A DNA stretch of 64,000 nt, taken from RH-AL1 sp965198715 (GTDB taxonomy: Bacteria; Pseudomonadota; Alphaproteobacteria; Rhizobiales; Beijerinckiaceae). Positions 10,194-17,749 of the stretch are shown piece by piece; within the stretch, counting starts at the first letter, position 1, and every line of letters starts with the position of its first letter. Location: the NCBI GenBank assembly GCA_965198715.1, contig CBDAPV010000002.1, positions 248,001-312,000 on the forward strand, written 5' to 3'. The notes under the pieces were generated by a model. It worked only from the letters and a program-made list of their open reading frames with translations. It was not told the origin of the DNA and did not search any database. The translations under genes were made by a program, and so were the position numbers.

Positions 10194-10545
10194 ATGCCAG
10201 ACCGCATCCTGATCGAGATCCCGGATCGCCAACGATGGGCCGAGCACGGGCGCGCCGTACCTGCCGTGCCTGTTCCTGCCGTTCTTCTCCGCCCACCGCT
10301 TCACCTTCAGACGGCCGGTCTCGGCGATCCTGCAGATCCTTTCGGTCTTCGTGCTGATCGGCGTGGTGTGGCTGCTGGTCGACGCTGTCCTCATCCCCGG
10401 CATGATCTGGCAGACAAAGCAGGCGATGCGCGATCGCGTGACCCTGGAAGCCCTGAGCCAGATCTCCGCGACCGCGCTGCCCTACGCTCGCGCCTGCGAG
10501 ACCCTGCCGACACCCTCCCGGGCGCCGCTGCCCGTGCCGCGCTGA
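10194..10545 (+). pseudogene. TM2-domain membrane protein, frameshifted
   Basis: ATG 10194 starts MPDRILIE. The rest of the family sequence continues in another frame from about 10218: SRIANDGPSTG, then SAHRFTFRRP and a hydrophobic helix LIGVVWLLVDAVLIPGMI. Removing one base at 10215-10222 would restore a single TM2 protein of about 116 residues with two membrane helices joined by a short turn. The usual FYLGR-type turn is degraded to FTFRR. The IS630 element ends four bases upstream of the ATG, so the promoter has also been lost. The gene therefore looks inactive, unless the shift is a sequencing error. Confidence 0.65.
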
Positions 10546-10594
10546 GCGCCGGGGCCCTTCGCGGTCGGATGTGGCTTCGCGCTTGGGGCCGCAA

Positions 10595-10741
10595 CCTCCG
10601 TCTTTCCGGGGCGCCAATGGCGAGCCCGGAACCCATGACAACGTCGGTGTCGGAAAGGGCGGAGACCTGGCCGCTTCTTCCTGCGTGCGCGTTGTCATGG
10701 GTTCCGGGTTCGCGCTGGCGCGCGCCCCGGAAAGACGGAGG
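10595..10741. repeat. Large hairpin repeat, copy 1
   Basis: Inverted-repeat unit. The left arm begins CCTCCGTCTTTCCGGGGCG and carries GGAACCCATGACAACG. The right arm is its near-complement, GTTGTCATGGGTTCCGGG through CCCCGGAAAGACGGAGG. A short variable spacer separates the arms. Members of this repeat type are common between genes in Hyphomicrobiales and create spurious reading frames. Confidence 0.85.
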
Positions 10742-10779
10742 TCGCGGCTGAGTTGGAGTGCGGCGTTCGGGCACCACGC

Positions 10780-10913
10780 CGTCTTTCCGGGGCGGCGCAG
10801 CCGAGCCAGGAACCCATGACAACGCGGATGCCGGTGAGCGGACACGTCGCCGCCTGTTCTGCGCGCACGGTGTCATGGGTTCCGGGTTCGCGCTGCCGCG
10901 CGCCCCGGAAAGA
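10780..10913. repeat. Large hairpin repeat, copy 2
   Basis: Same architecture as copy 1: left arm CGTCTTTCCGGGGCGGCG, inner GGAACCCATGACAACG, right arm ending CCCCGGAAAGACG. Copy 2 reads AGCCAGGAACCC where most copies read AGCCCGGAACCC. It sits just downstream of the 3' end of the GIY-YIG gene. Confidence 0.85.
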
Positions 10914-10928
10914 CGGAGGTGACCGGCG

Positions 10929-11216
10929 TCAGCGGTTCAGCAGGGGGTAGAGGTCGAGCCAGTTGGGATTGTCGGCCTCGATGAGGCGGATCTTCCAGTC
11001 GCGGCGCCACTTCTTAAGGCTCTTTTCGCGGGCGATGGCGTCGAGGATGCGGTCGTACTCTTCGAACCAGACGAGGCGGTCGACGTCGTAGCGCGAGGTG
11101 AAGCCGGGCGTCAGCTTCTGCTTGTGCTCCCAGACGCGACGCGAGAGGTTGTTGGTGACGCCGAGGTAGAGAGTGCCGTGGTTGCGGCTGGCGAGCAGGT
11201 AGACGTGGAACGGCAA
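10929..11216 (-). CDS. GIY-YIG nuclease family protein
   Basis: 95-residue single-domain GIY-YIG protein of the small UPF0213-like type. The sequence runs HVYLLASRNHGTLYLGVTNN (the GIY...YIG equivalents are VYLL and LYLG), then LSRRVWEHKQ with the conserved Arg and His, VWFEEY with Glu, and IAREKSLKKWRRDWK. TTG at 11216 is taken as start because the family's usual N-terminus begins one residue before Phe-His-Val-Tyr and no ATG or GTG precedes it before the flanking hairpin repeat. The normal upstream region appears to have been replaced by that repeat. Such stand-alone proteins are presumed nucleases; biological role unknown. Confidence 0.75.
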   Translation of the reverse strand: MPFHVYLLASRNHGTLYLGVTNNLSRRVWEHKQKLTPGFTSRYDVDRLVWFEEYDRILDAIAREKSLKKWRRDWKIRLIEADNPNWLDLYPLLNR

Positions 11217-11227
11217 GGCTCGACCTT

Positions 11228-11351
11228 CGTCTTCCCGAGGCGGCGCAGGCCCATGACAACGTGTTCGCCGGAGGAGCGGACACGAGGCCGGCTTCTGCAC
11301 GCACGTTGTCATGGGTTCCGGGCTCGCGCTATCGCGCGCCCCGGAAAGACG
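11228..11351. repeat. Large hairpin repeat, copy 3 (shortened left arm)
   Basis: The left arm CGTCTTCCCGAGGCGGCGCAG jumps directly to GCCCATGACAACG and lacks the middle CCGAGCCCGGAA block of the other copies. The right arm is complete. It directly abuts the 5' end of the GIY-YIG gene. Confidence 0.8.
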
Positions 11352-11399
11352 GGCGTCGCGGCCACGTCGGAATGCGGCGCTGCGGTCGATGCACCGTGC

Positions 11400-11536
11400 C
11401 GTCTTTCCGGGGCGGCGCAGCCGAGCCCGGAACCCATGACAACGCGGAGGCAGGATGGGCAGAAACGTTGCGGCTTGTTCTGGACGCACGTTGTCATGGG
11501 TTCCGGGCTCGCGCTGGCGCGCGCCCCGGAAAGACG
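11400..11536. repeat. Large hairpin repeat, copy 4
   Basis: Full-length copy with left arm CGTCTTTCCGGGGCGGCG, inner CCGGAACCCATGACAACG and right arm GTTGTCATGGGTTCCGGG to CCCCGGAAAGACG. It is separated from copy 3 by a 48-base spacer and from copy 5 by a spacer of the same length. Both spacers share GCGGCCACGTCGGAATGCGG, so spacer and hairpin were probably duplicated together. Confidence 0.85.
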
Positions 11537-11584
11537 GAAATTGCGGCCACGTCGGAATGCGGCGCTTTGGGCGGGGTACCACGC

Positions 11585-11720
11585 CGTGTTTCCGGGGCGG
11601 CGTAGCCGAGCCCGGAACCCATGACAACGTGGAGGCCGGATGGGCGGATTAGTTGCCACCTGTTCTGCCCGCACGTTGTCATGGGTTCCGGGCTCTCGCT
11701 GCGCTCGCCCCGGAAAGACA
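11585..11720. repeat. Large hairpin repeat, copy 5
   Basis: Last copy of the cluster. The left arm CGTGTTTCCGGGGCGGCG has one change. The right arm ends CCCCGGAAAGACA. The flavin reductase gene begins 91 bases further on. Confidence 0.85.
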
Positions 11721-11811
11721 AACCTTCGAGCAACATTCCTAGATGCATAAATTCGCCCGCAACACCCGTGCATAAGCATCGCGCAACGCCATCGCCCACC
11801 CCGGAGCCATC

Positions 11812-12384
11812 ATGCCAGCCAATCCCACGGTCCAGGTCATCGTTTCCAGCGTGCGGCCGGGGCGGCTGTGCCCGGCGGTGGCGGACTGGGTGGCGGGGGT
11901 CGGGCGGGCGGAGACGGGGCTCGGCTACGCGCTGCTCGACCTCAAGGACTGGCACCTGCCGATGGACGACGAGCCGGGTGTGCCGGCGGCAGGCGACCCC
12001 TACGAGCAGCCGCATACCCGCGCCTGGAGCGACAAGGTCGCCGCCAGCGACGCCTTCGTCATCGTCACGCCGCAGTACAACGGCGGCATTCCGGCCTCGC
12101 TGAAGAACGCCATGGACCACCTCTACAAGGAATGGGCCGACAAGCCGGTGCTGATCGTCAGCTACGGCGGCCACGGCGGCGCCAAGACGGGGATGCAGCT
12201 GCGCGAGCTGTGCGAGGGCCTCAAGATGCGCCCCGTCGCCACCATGCCGGCGTTGACCCTGCCCAAGGAGGCCATCGGCGGCGGCAAGCCGCTCGATCCC
12301 GGCACCGCCTTCGCCGCCAACCTCGGCACGGTGAAGCAGGCGCTGGCCGAGCTCGAGGCGATGGTGGCGGTGCCGGTGGCCTGA
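11812..12384 (+). CDS. NADPH-dependent FMN reductase family protein
   Basis: 190-residue cytosolic flavodoxin-fold protein. The phosphate-binding N-terminal loop is IVSSVRPGRLCPAVADW, the central flavin-contacting motif is TPQYNGGIPASLKNAMD (canonical PxYNxxxPxxLKNAID), and YGGHGGAKTG follows. The family reduces flavins, quinones, azo dyes or metals with NAD(P)H; the substrate here cannot be told. ATG 11812 is the first start after the repeat cluster. Monocistronic by context. Confidence 0.88.
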   Translation: MPANPTVQVIVSSVRPGRLCPAVADWVAGVGRAETGLGYALLDLKDWHLPMDDEPGVPAAGDPYEQPHTRAWSDKVAASDAFVIVTPQYNGGIPASLKNAMDHLYKEWADKPVLIVSYGGHGGAKTGMQLRELCEGLKMRPVATMPALTLPKEAIGGGKPLDPGTAFAANLGTVKQALAELEAMVAVPVA

Positions 12385-12506
12385 GGGCGCGATGTAAGGC
12401 GGCGTCGGTTTTCGCTCCGTCGGCTTGCCCGACGTCAAGACTTACGGTATAATAACCTTATGCGAACCACGGCGCATGGGCAGCTGAGGCGAAGCGCAGC
12501 CGGTCG

Positions 12507-12815
12507 TTACGCCTGCGGCGCGAGGCGCACCATGTCGGGGCCGAGGCCCTCGACCACGGCGGCGATGGCCTCGTCGCGGGGGTGGCGTTGCGGCGCCGGC
12601 GCGCTGGGTGCGGGCGCGCCGTGGCGGCTGGCGTGCAGCTCGACCTTGAGCGCCCGCTTTTCCGCGGTGAGGGTGGCGACGGTGCGCTCGGCATCGACGA
12701 GGCGTGACCGCAGGTCGGTGATGGTGCGGCCGGCCTGGACGATGGTGGCGAGGGTCTCGGCGACCTGGGTCGGCTCGGGCGCGGGCGGGAGGGAGGCGGT
12801 CGCGAGCTGAGGCAT
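12507..12815 (-). CDS. Hypothetical protein with predicted coiled coil
   Basis: 102 residues, no recognised family. The middle (about residues 20-65) is Leu/Ala/Glu/Arg-rich with heptad character (TLATIVQAGRTITDLRSRLV, then TLTAEKRALKVEL) and flanked by Pro/Ala-rich ends. No signal peptide or membrane segment. A weak GGTGA motif precedes ATG 12815. It ends 123 bases from the flavin reductase in convergent orientation. Codon bias matches genuine genes of the region, but the call rests on that and the coiled-coil pattern alone. Confidence 0.5.
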   Translation of the reverse strand: MPQLATASLPPAPEPTQVAETLATIVQAGRTITDLRSRLVDAERTVATLTAEKRALKVELHASRHGAPAPSAPAPQRHPRDEAIAAVVEGLGPDMVRLAPQA

Positions 12816-12880
12816 CGGAGGTCACCGGAAGGAGCCATGCCTTCCATGCACCTTGGACGCTTAATGTCGCGTAAAGCGCC

Positions 12881-13414
12881 TCAGGCCGCCTGCGGGTCGC
12901 GGCCGCGGAGCCTGCCGATATAGTCGAGCTTGCCCAGCGGCACGCCCTTGAGGCGCAGGATGTCGTAGGCGGTGGTGGCGTGGAAGTGCAGGTTGGGCGT
13001 GGAGAAGGAGAGCACGAACTCCGCCGCGGTGAACAGACGCTGCCGGCGGCCGGCGGAAAACAGCACCTCGCGGTGCGACAGCGCCTCGATCTCGTCCGGC
13101 GTGACGGCGGTGATCTGCGCCGAGGCGTCGGCGACGCGCTCGCGCAGCGCGTCCCAGGTGAGGGGCGGGGAGGGAAGCGGCGGCGCGAAATGGCCGCTGC
13201 GCAGTCCCTCGATGGCGCCCAGCGAATGGTGCACCACGGAGCGGATCTGGAAGTCGAACGCCTTCATGTCCGGGAACAACGAGAATTGCACGACCGCCTC
13301 GGGATCGGTGCCGGTCTCGAGGAAGTGGGCCTTGGCCTTGTCCATCGTGGCGCAGACCGCCGGCAGGCTCTGGGCGTAGACGGCGAGGCTGGCGTCGTGG
13401 AACGGGATGGGCAT
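12881..13414 (-). CDS. DUF1993 family protein
   Basis: 177-residue protein starting MPIPFHDASLAVYAQSLPAV at 13414; an upstream Met at 13447 adds residues with no family similarity. The first helix, the SLFPDMKAFDFQIRSVVHH segment, and the C-terminal FSTPNLHFHATTAYDILR with several His residues match DUF1993, a DinB-like four-helix family with conserved His that suggests metal binding. Biochemical function is unknown. It lies 42 bases downstream of the glutaminase on the same strand and may be co-transcribed. Confidence 0.82.
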   Translation of the reverse strand: MPIPFHDASLAVYAQSLPAVCATMDKAKAHFLETGTDPEAVVQFSLFPDMKAFDFQIRSVVHHSLGAIEGLRSGHFAPPLPSPPLTWDALRERVADASAQITAVTPDEIEALSHREVLFSAGRRQRLFTAAEFVLSFSTPNLHFHATTAYDILRLKGVPLGKLDYIGRLRGRDPQAA

Positions 13415-13456
13415 GGCGGCTCCGGGGCGTGGCGCCGGCCTTACCACAAAGGAGGT

Positions 13457-14344
13457 TCAGCCCGAAAACACCGACCAGCCCATGCGCTTGGCCAGCATCT
13501 CGAGGGCGATGGAGCCCAGGTGCGAGTTGCCGGCGGCGTCGAGCCCGGGCGACCAGGCGCAGATCGAGGCCCTTCCCGGCGCCACCGCGAGGATGCCGCC
13601 GCCGACGCCGCTCTTGCCGGGCAGGCCGACGCGGTAGGCGAACTCGCCGGAGCCGTCGTAGTGGCCGCAGGTCAGCATGATGGCGTTGATGCGCCGGGCG
13701 CGGTCGGGCGAGACCACGGCGCGGCCGGTGCCGGGATGCACCCCCTCGAAGGCGAGGAAGCGCCCGGCCATGGCGAGCTGGCGGCAGCTCATGGCGATGG
13801 CGCAATGGTGGAAGTAGACGCCCAGCAGGTTGTCGACCGGGTTCTCCAGCACGCCGTAGGACATCATGAAATTGGCCAGCGCGGCGTTGCGGAAGCCAGT
13901 GCGCTTCTCGCTGGCGGCGACCCGCTCGTCGATGGTGACGGCGTTGTCCTCGGCGAGGAAGCGCATGAAGCGCAGGATCTCGCCCAGAGCCTCGCGCGGC
14001 GCATGGCCGGAGAGGATCGCGTCGGTCACGGCGATGGCGCCGGCGTTGATGAAGGGGTTGCGCGGGCGGCCGCGCTCCAGCTCGAGCTGGACGATCGAGT
14101 TGAACGGGTTGCCCGAGGGCTCGCGCCCGACGCGCCGCCACAGCAGGTCGCCGATGCGGCCCAGCGCCAGGGTCAGGGTGAACACCTTGGTGATGCTCTG
14201 CACCGAGAACGCCACGTCGCAATCGCCCGCCGCCGCCACCTCGCCGTCGCGGGTCACCACGGCCAGGCCGAACTGCGCCGGATCGACCCGCGCCAGCTCG
14301 GGGATGTAGTGCGCCACCTCGCCCCGGTCAGGGCGGACGGCCAT
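13457..14344 (-). CDS. glsA: Glutaminase (GlsA type)
   Basis: Cytosolic serine-dependent enzyme that hydrolyses L-glutamine to glutamate and ammonia. The beta-lactamase-like Ser-x-x-Lys appears in FSVQSITKVF. Other landmarks are SGNPFNSIVQLE, RNPFINAGAIAV, a YGVLENPVDNLLGVYFHHC segment and KSGVGGGILAV. ATG 14344 gives 295 residues, about 15-20 short of usual because the first helix is missing. The frame stays open upstream with LPDLLSPDLAATVADVAAA, and a CTG at 14401 has GGAG seven bases before it, so initiation at CTG 14401 is plausible and would restore the helix. It probably heads a two-gene unit with the DUF1993 gene. Confidence 0.92.
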   Translation of the reverse strand: MAVRPDRGEVAHYIPELARVDPAQFGLAVVTRDGEVAAAGDCDVAFSVQSITKVFTLTLALGRIGDLLWRRVGREPSGNPFNSIVQLELERGRPRNPFINAGAIAVTDAILSGHAPREALGEILRFMRFLAEDNAVTIDERVAASEKRTGFRNAALANFMMSYGVLENPVDNLLGVYFHHCAIAMSCRQLAMAGRFLAFEGVHPGTGRAVVSPDRARRINAIMLTCGHYDGSGEFAYRVGLPGKSGVGGGILAVAPGRASICAWSPGLDAAGNSHLGSIALEMLAKRMGWSVFSG

Positions 14345-14401
14345 GGCGGCGGCGACGTCGGCGACGGTCGCGGCCAGATCGGGGGATAAGAGATCGGGCA
14401 G

Positions 14402-14932
14402 GGCGGTGCTCCGGATGGCCGCGAAACCGCGCTTGCCACGACGACGGTCTGTGCGGTATAGAAACCTTAGGTAACCAGTTGTTCCGGCTGCGTTACCGCA
14501 GTTCAGTCATGTCGCGTACCCTGACAAGTTGCCCCGCCAAAGTCAGGGTACCGCGACAACAGGGCAGGCCGGTGTCAGGGTACGGCGACATCGAAGCCGG
14601 CCATTGGCGCGTACGGCGACAACACGGTTTCGGCCCCTGTTTGGTGTGGCCGTTCGCCGACATGAGCCTCTCGAACATCCTATCGCAAGCGACGATCGAG
14701 CGGTGAGACGGTGCGTGGTTCGAAATGGCGCTTCGCGCCTGCTCACCATGAGAAGGTAGAGGAAGCCCACCTCGATCGGAGTGGCTGCCTTGCGTAAGTT
14801 GAGACGCGGCTGCGCCGCTCTTAGTCATGACGGGGTTGCTGCCTGCATGCGTCGGCGTGCCTTGCTCCTGAACGGCAGTCTAGGGCCTATATGGCGGGGG
14901 TAGCTGAACGAACGTCGAAGCAGAACCGAGAC
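14402..14932. other. Intergenic region holding palindromic repeat elements
   Basis: No convincing gene. 14518-14667 carries repeat elements described separately. The rest includes the divergent upstream regions of the glutaminase and cydA genes. I saw no Fnr/FixK-type TTGAT-N4-ATCAA box in front of cydA. Confidence 0.5.
14518..14667. repeat. Palindrome plus TACSGCGACA direct repeats, possible IS-end remnant
   Basis: GTACCCTGAC and GTCAGGGTAC form perfect 10-bp arms around a 16-base loop (14518-14553). TAC(C/G)GCGACA then recurs at about 14549, 14581 and 14611, followed by the related TTCGCCGACA at 14653. A sister copy lies at 36596-36740. Repeated short ends like these resemble the multiple terminal repeats of IS21-type elements, but no transposase is present, so a REP-like element is equally possible. 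Confidence 0.6.
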
Positions 14933-16408
14933 ATGGCCGAAAACTCGCTGTCGCTCGTGCTCGCCCGTCTCGATTTCGGGTGGATCACGACGCTCCACAT
15001 CCTCTATCCGCCGTTGACCATCGGCTTGGCGGCGCTGCTCTTCACCGCCGAGGCGGCGTGGCTGCGCACCGACGACGAGCGCTGGTACCGGCTCGTGCGC
15101 TTCTTCGAGCGGCTGCTGATCATCAACTTCGCCGCCGGCGTCGCCACCGGCATCACCATGGAGATGGCCTTCGGCATCCTCTACGGGCCGTTCTCGCAGG
15201 CGACCGGGCCGTTCTTCGGCCAGGTGCTGGGCTACGAGACGATCACCGCCTTCATGTACGAGGCCGGCTTCATCGGGCTGATGATCTTTGGCTGGGGCAA
15301 GATCAGCCGTCGCATGCACCTCTTCGCCACCTTCAACGTGGCGCTGTCGTCGGCGATCTCGGCCATGTGGATCCTCGATGCCAATTCCTGGATGCAGACG
15401 CCGAAGGGCGTGTCCATCAAGAACGGCGTCTTCGTCGTCGAGGACTGGGTCAAGGCTCTGTTCAATCCGGACGTGATCTTCTCCTTCCCGCACATGCTGG
15501 TGGCCTCGTTCGAGCTGGCGCTCGGCGTCGTCGCCTCCATCTCGGCCTATTACGTGCTGACCCGCCGCCACGTGCCGCTGTTCCAGCGCGCGCTGAAATG
15601 GTCGATCCTCGCCCTCGTGGTGGTCGCGCCCATCCAGGTCTATCTCGGCGACGCCACAGGTCTCACGGTGGCCGAGGACCAGCCGGCTGTGCTGGCGGCG
15701 ATGGAAGGCCACTACAACACCTACAACAAGGACGGCTCGGTCAATAACGGCTGGCATGTCATCGCTTGGCCCAATGCCGACAACGACGGCAACGTCTGGG
15801 CGGTGACCGTCCCGCACGTGCTCAGCCTGCTCGAGACCCACAGCTGGAACGGCGCGGTCAAGGGCCTCAACGAGTTCAAGCAGGACGAGCGTCCGCAGAT
15901 GCTGGTGCCGTTCTACGGCTTCCGCGTGATGGTGGCGTGCGGGATGGGCATGGTGCTCGTCGCGCTGTGGGGCGCCTGGCTGGCGTGGCGGCGCAAGCTG
16001 ACGGTCGAGGCGGCGCCCGCCCAGAAGTGGTTCCTGCGTGCCGTCATCGCCAGCGCAGGCCTTCCCTACATCGCCATCTGGGTCGGGTGGTGGGTCCGCG
16101 AGGTCGGGCGCCAGCCCTGGGTCGTCTACGGCCTGATGCGGACGGAAGCGGGCGTGAGCCACATGTCCGTCGCGCAGGAGGTGATTTGGCTCGCCGGCTA
16201 CGTGGTGTTCGAGCTGATGGTGTGGGGCGCCACGTGGTGGTTCCTCAACAAGCTCGTTACCCAGGGACCGAACATGACGACGCCGATCCCGCAGGAGGGG
16301 AGCGAGAGCCTGGGCGACCTGCCCAAGGATCACCAAGAGCAGATGGGCACAGTGGAATCGCCCAAGGCCAGCAAGCCGGCCAGACCCGGCCGGCTGCACC
16401 CCGCGTGA
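14933..16408 (+). CDS. cydA: Cytochrome bd-type quinol oxidase subunit I
   Basis: 491-residue polytopic inner-membrane subunit that binds haems b558, b595 and d, oxidises quinol and reduces oxygen without proton pumping. The start MAENSLSLVLARLDFGW is the family N-terminus; the Met at 14891 adds an unrelated leader. The haem ligand His lies in LHILYPPLTIG, a second His in FPHMLVASFELAL, and the quinol-site signature WVREVGRQPWVVYGLM is intact. The loop before it is short, the form often called CIO or cyanide-insensitive. It is followed 37 bases later by cydB and forms a rightward operon with cydB, a small ORF, cydD and cydC. The last 50 residues are hydrophilic and Lys/Pro-rich. Confidence 0.95.
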   Translation: MAENSLSLVLARLDFGWITTLHILYPPLTIGLAALLFTAEAAWLRTDDERWYRLVRFFERLLIINFAAGVATGITMEMAFGILYGPFSQATGPFFGQVLGYETITAFMYEAGFIGLMIFGWGKISRRMHLFATFNVALSSAISAMWILDANSWMQTPKGVSIKNGVFVVEDWVKALFNPDVIFSFPHMLVASFELALGVVASISAYYVLTRRHVPLFQRALKWSILALVVVAPIQVYLGDATGLTVAEDQPAVLAAMEGHYNTYNKDGSVNNGWHVIAWPNADNDGNVWAVTVPHVLSLLETHSWNGAVKGLNEFKQDERPQMLVPFYGFRVMVACGMGMVLVALWGAWLAWRRKLTVEAAPAQKWFLRAVIASAGLPYIAIWVGWWVREVGRQPWVVYGLMRTEAGVSHMSVAQEVIWLAGYVVFELMVWGATWWFLNKLVTQGPNMTTPIPQEGSESLGDLPKDHQEQMGTVESPKASKPARPGRLHPA

Positions 16409-16445
16409 CGCGCCCCGCCAACCTCGAGCCGACGCAGGCCCGCCG

Positions 16446-17492
16446 ATGACCGAACTCACACCCCTGCAGCATGTGCTGGCGAATGGCTGGTGGGTCGCCT
16501 GCGCCTTCTGCATCCTGGCCTACATCATCCTCGACGGCGCCGACCTCGGCGCCGGCATCTTCTCGCTCTTCGTCGTCGACGAGGACGAGCGTGGCGCCAT
16601 CATGCAGGCGATGGCCGGCACCTGGGACGCGAACGAGACCTGGCTCATCGTCGCCGGCGGCGTGCTGTTCGGCTCCTTCCCGTTCGCCTACGGCTCGGTG
16701 CTGAGCTACCTGATGATCCCGCTGATGCTGATCCTATGGGCCATCCTCACGCGGGCGGTGGCGCTGGAATACCGCCACCTCGCCGAGCGCTGGAGCCAGC
16801 GCTTTACCGACTACGCCTTCGGCATCTCCAGCCTGGTAGCGACCTTCTTCGGCGGCATGTGCGTCGGTGCCGTGCTGCACGGCTTTCCGATGACCCACGT
16901 GCCCAACCAGGTGCCGACCTACGTCGGCGGCGCCTTCCGCTTCATCAGCGCCTTCAGCGTATGGACGGGGGTCGCGGCGGTGATCGCGGTGTCGCTCTCG
17001 GGCGGCCTCTTCATCCGCGCCCGCTTCGAGAAGGGCGAGCCGATCCGCAAGAAGGCGGCGGGCTGGACCAACGCCGCCTTCTACCTGGTGCTCGCAGCGG
17101 TGATGATCACCGTCGTCTGGAGCACGGTGGAGTTCCCCTGGGCCTCCAACAACTGGCTCGGCCATTACTTCTGGGTCTGGGGCCTGTTCCTGCTGGCCGC
17201 GATCGCCTCGACCTTCATGATGCGTCGCGCCGCGACCGACGACCGCGACTTCCACGCGCTGCTCTGGCTCAACTTGACGATCGCGATCATGGCCGGCGGC
17301 ATGTTCGCCACGCTCTATCCCGATATGGTGCCCGGCACCTGGACGGTCGCCGCGGCGGCCAGCCCGCAAATCTCGCTGTTCACCTTCCTGTTCACGCTCG
17401 TCTTCCTGTTCCCGGTGATGATCATGTACAATTGGTATCAGATCTGGGTCTTCCGGGCCCGCGTCGCCAAGCTCGCCTCCTACCACGGGTGA
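16446..17492 (+). CDS. cydB: Cytochrome bd-type quinol oxidase subunit II
   Basis: 348-residue inner-membrane partner of CydA. The N-terminal segment IILDGADLGAGIFSLF and GTWDANETWLIVAGGVLFG are diagnostic of CydB, followed by seven further hydrophobic helices including YNWYQIWVFRARV at the C-terminus. ATG 16446 follows a short gap after cydA. Length is slightly below the E. coli protein and typical of the short-Q-loop subfamily. Confidence 0.95.
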   Translation: MTELTPLQHVLANGWWVACAFCILAYIILDGADLGAGIFSLFVVDEDERGAIMQAMAGTWDANETWLIVAGGVLFGSFPFAYGSVLSYLMIPLMLILWAILTRAVALEYRHLAERWSQRFTDYAFGISSLVATFFGGMCVGAVLHGFPMTHVPNQVPTYVGGAFRFISAFSVWTGVAAVIAVSLSGGLFIRARFEKGEPIRKKAAGWTNAAFYLVLAAVMITVVWSTVEFPWASNNWLGHYFWVWGLFLLAAIASTFMMRRAATDDRDFHALLWLNLTIAIMAGGMFATLYPDMVPGTWTVAAAASPQISLFTFLFTLVFLFPVMIMYNWYQIWVFRARVAKLASYHG

Positions 17493-17501
17493 GCGCGCGC
17501 G

Positions 17502-17720
17502 ATGGACATGCGACGGGCAAGGCGCGCCTGCTGGAACCTGCGCTACGCCGGCCTCTTCGCGGCGGGTCCGGTCGGCGGCCTGGTTCCGCTGGCGCTGATC
17601 TTCGGCATGACGAGCAGCATGCTGCGGATGGCGCTCGCCATGGCGCTGTTCAGCTTGGCTTTGTTCGCCATCCTCTACAAGGGCGAGTACGACCGGCTCT
17701 CGCGCCAGCCGCGGCGGTGA
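17502..17720 (+). CDS. Small membrane protein of the cyd operon
   Basis: 72 residues, two predicted membrane helices (about 16-36 and 41-59) with a basic N-terminus (MDMRRARRACWN) and a charged tail. It starts 9 bases after cydB and ends 29 bases before cydD, so it is almost certainly co-transcribed. Its position recalls CydX or YbgE, small accessory subunits of bd oxidases, but no sequence signature of either is evident and it is longer than CydX. A role in oxidase stability is inferred from position only. Confidence 0.7.
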   Translation: MDMRRARRACWNLRYAGLFAAGPVGGLVPLALIFGMTSSMLRMALAMALFSLALFAILYKGEYDRLSRQPRR

Positions 17721-17749
17721 GCCCGCGCCCGCGCCAGGGCGCGTAGCCC

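Noticed and set aside
10595..11720. Possible CRISPR array because of regularly spaced repeats
   Set aside because: Units are over 120 bases, palindromic, and the spacers between them are themselves repeated; no cas genes are present.
10571..11779. Several open frames of 60-230 codons on both strands with recurring VMGSG or GTHDN segments
   Set aside because: They are translations of the hairpin repeat arms in various frames. Only the GIY-YIG part of one of them is a gene.
14493..14828. Minus-strand ORF of 111 codons ending in CRGTLTLAGQLVRVRD
   Set aside because: Its recognisable segments are translations of the palindromic repeat element; no start signal and no family.
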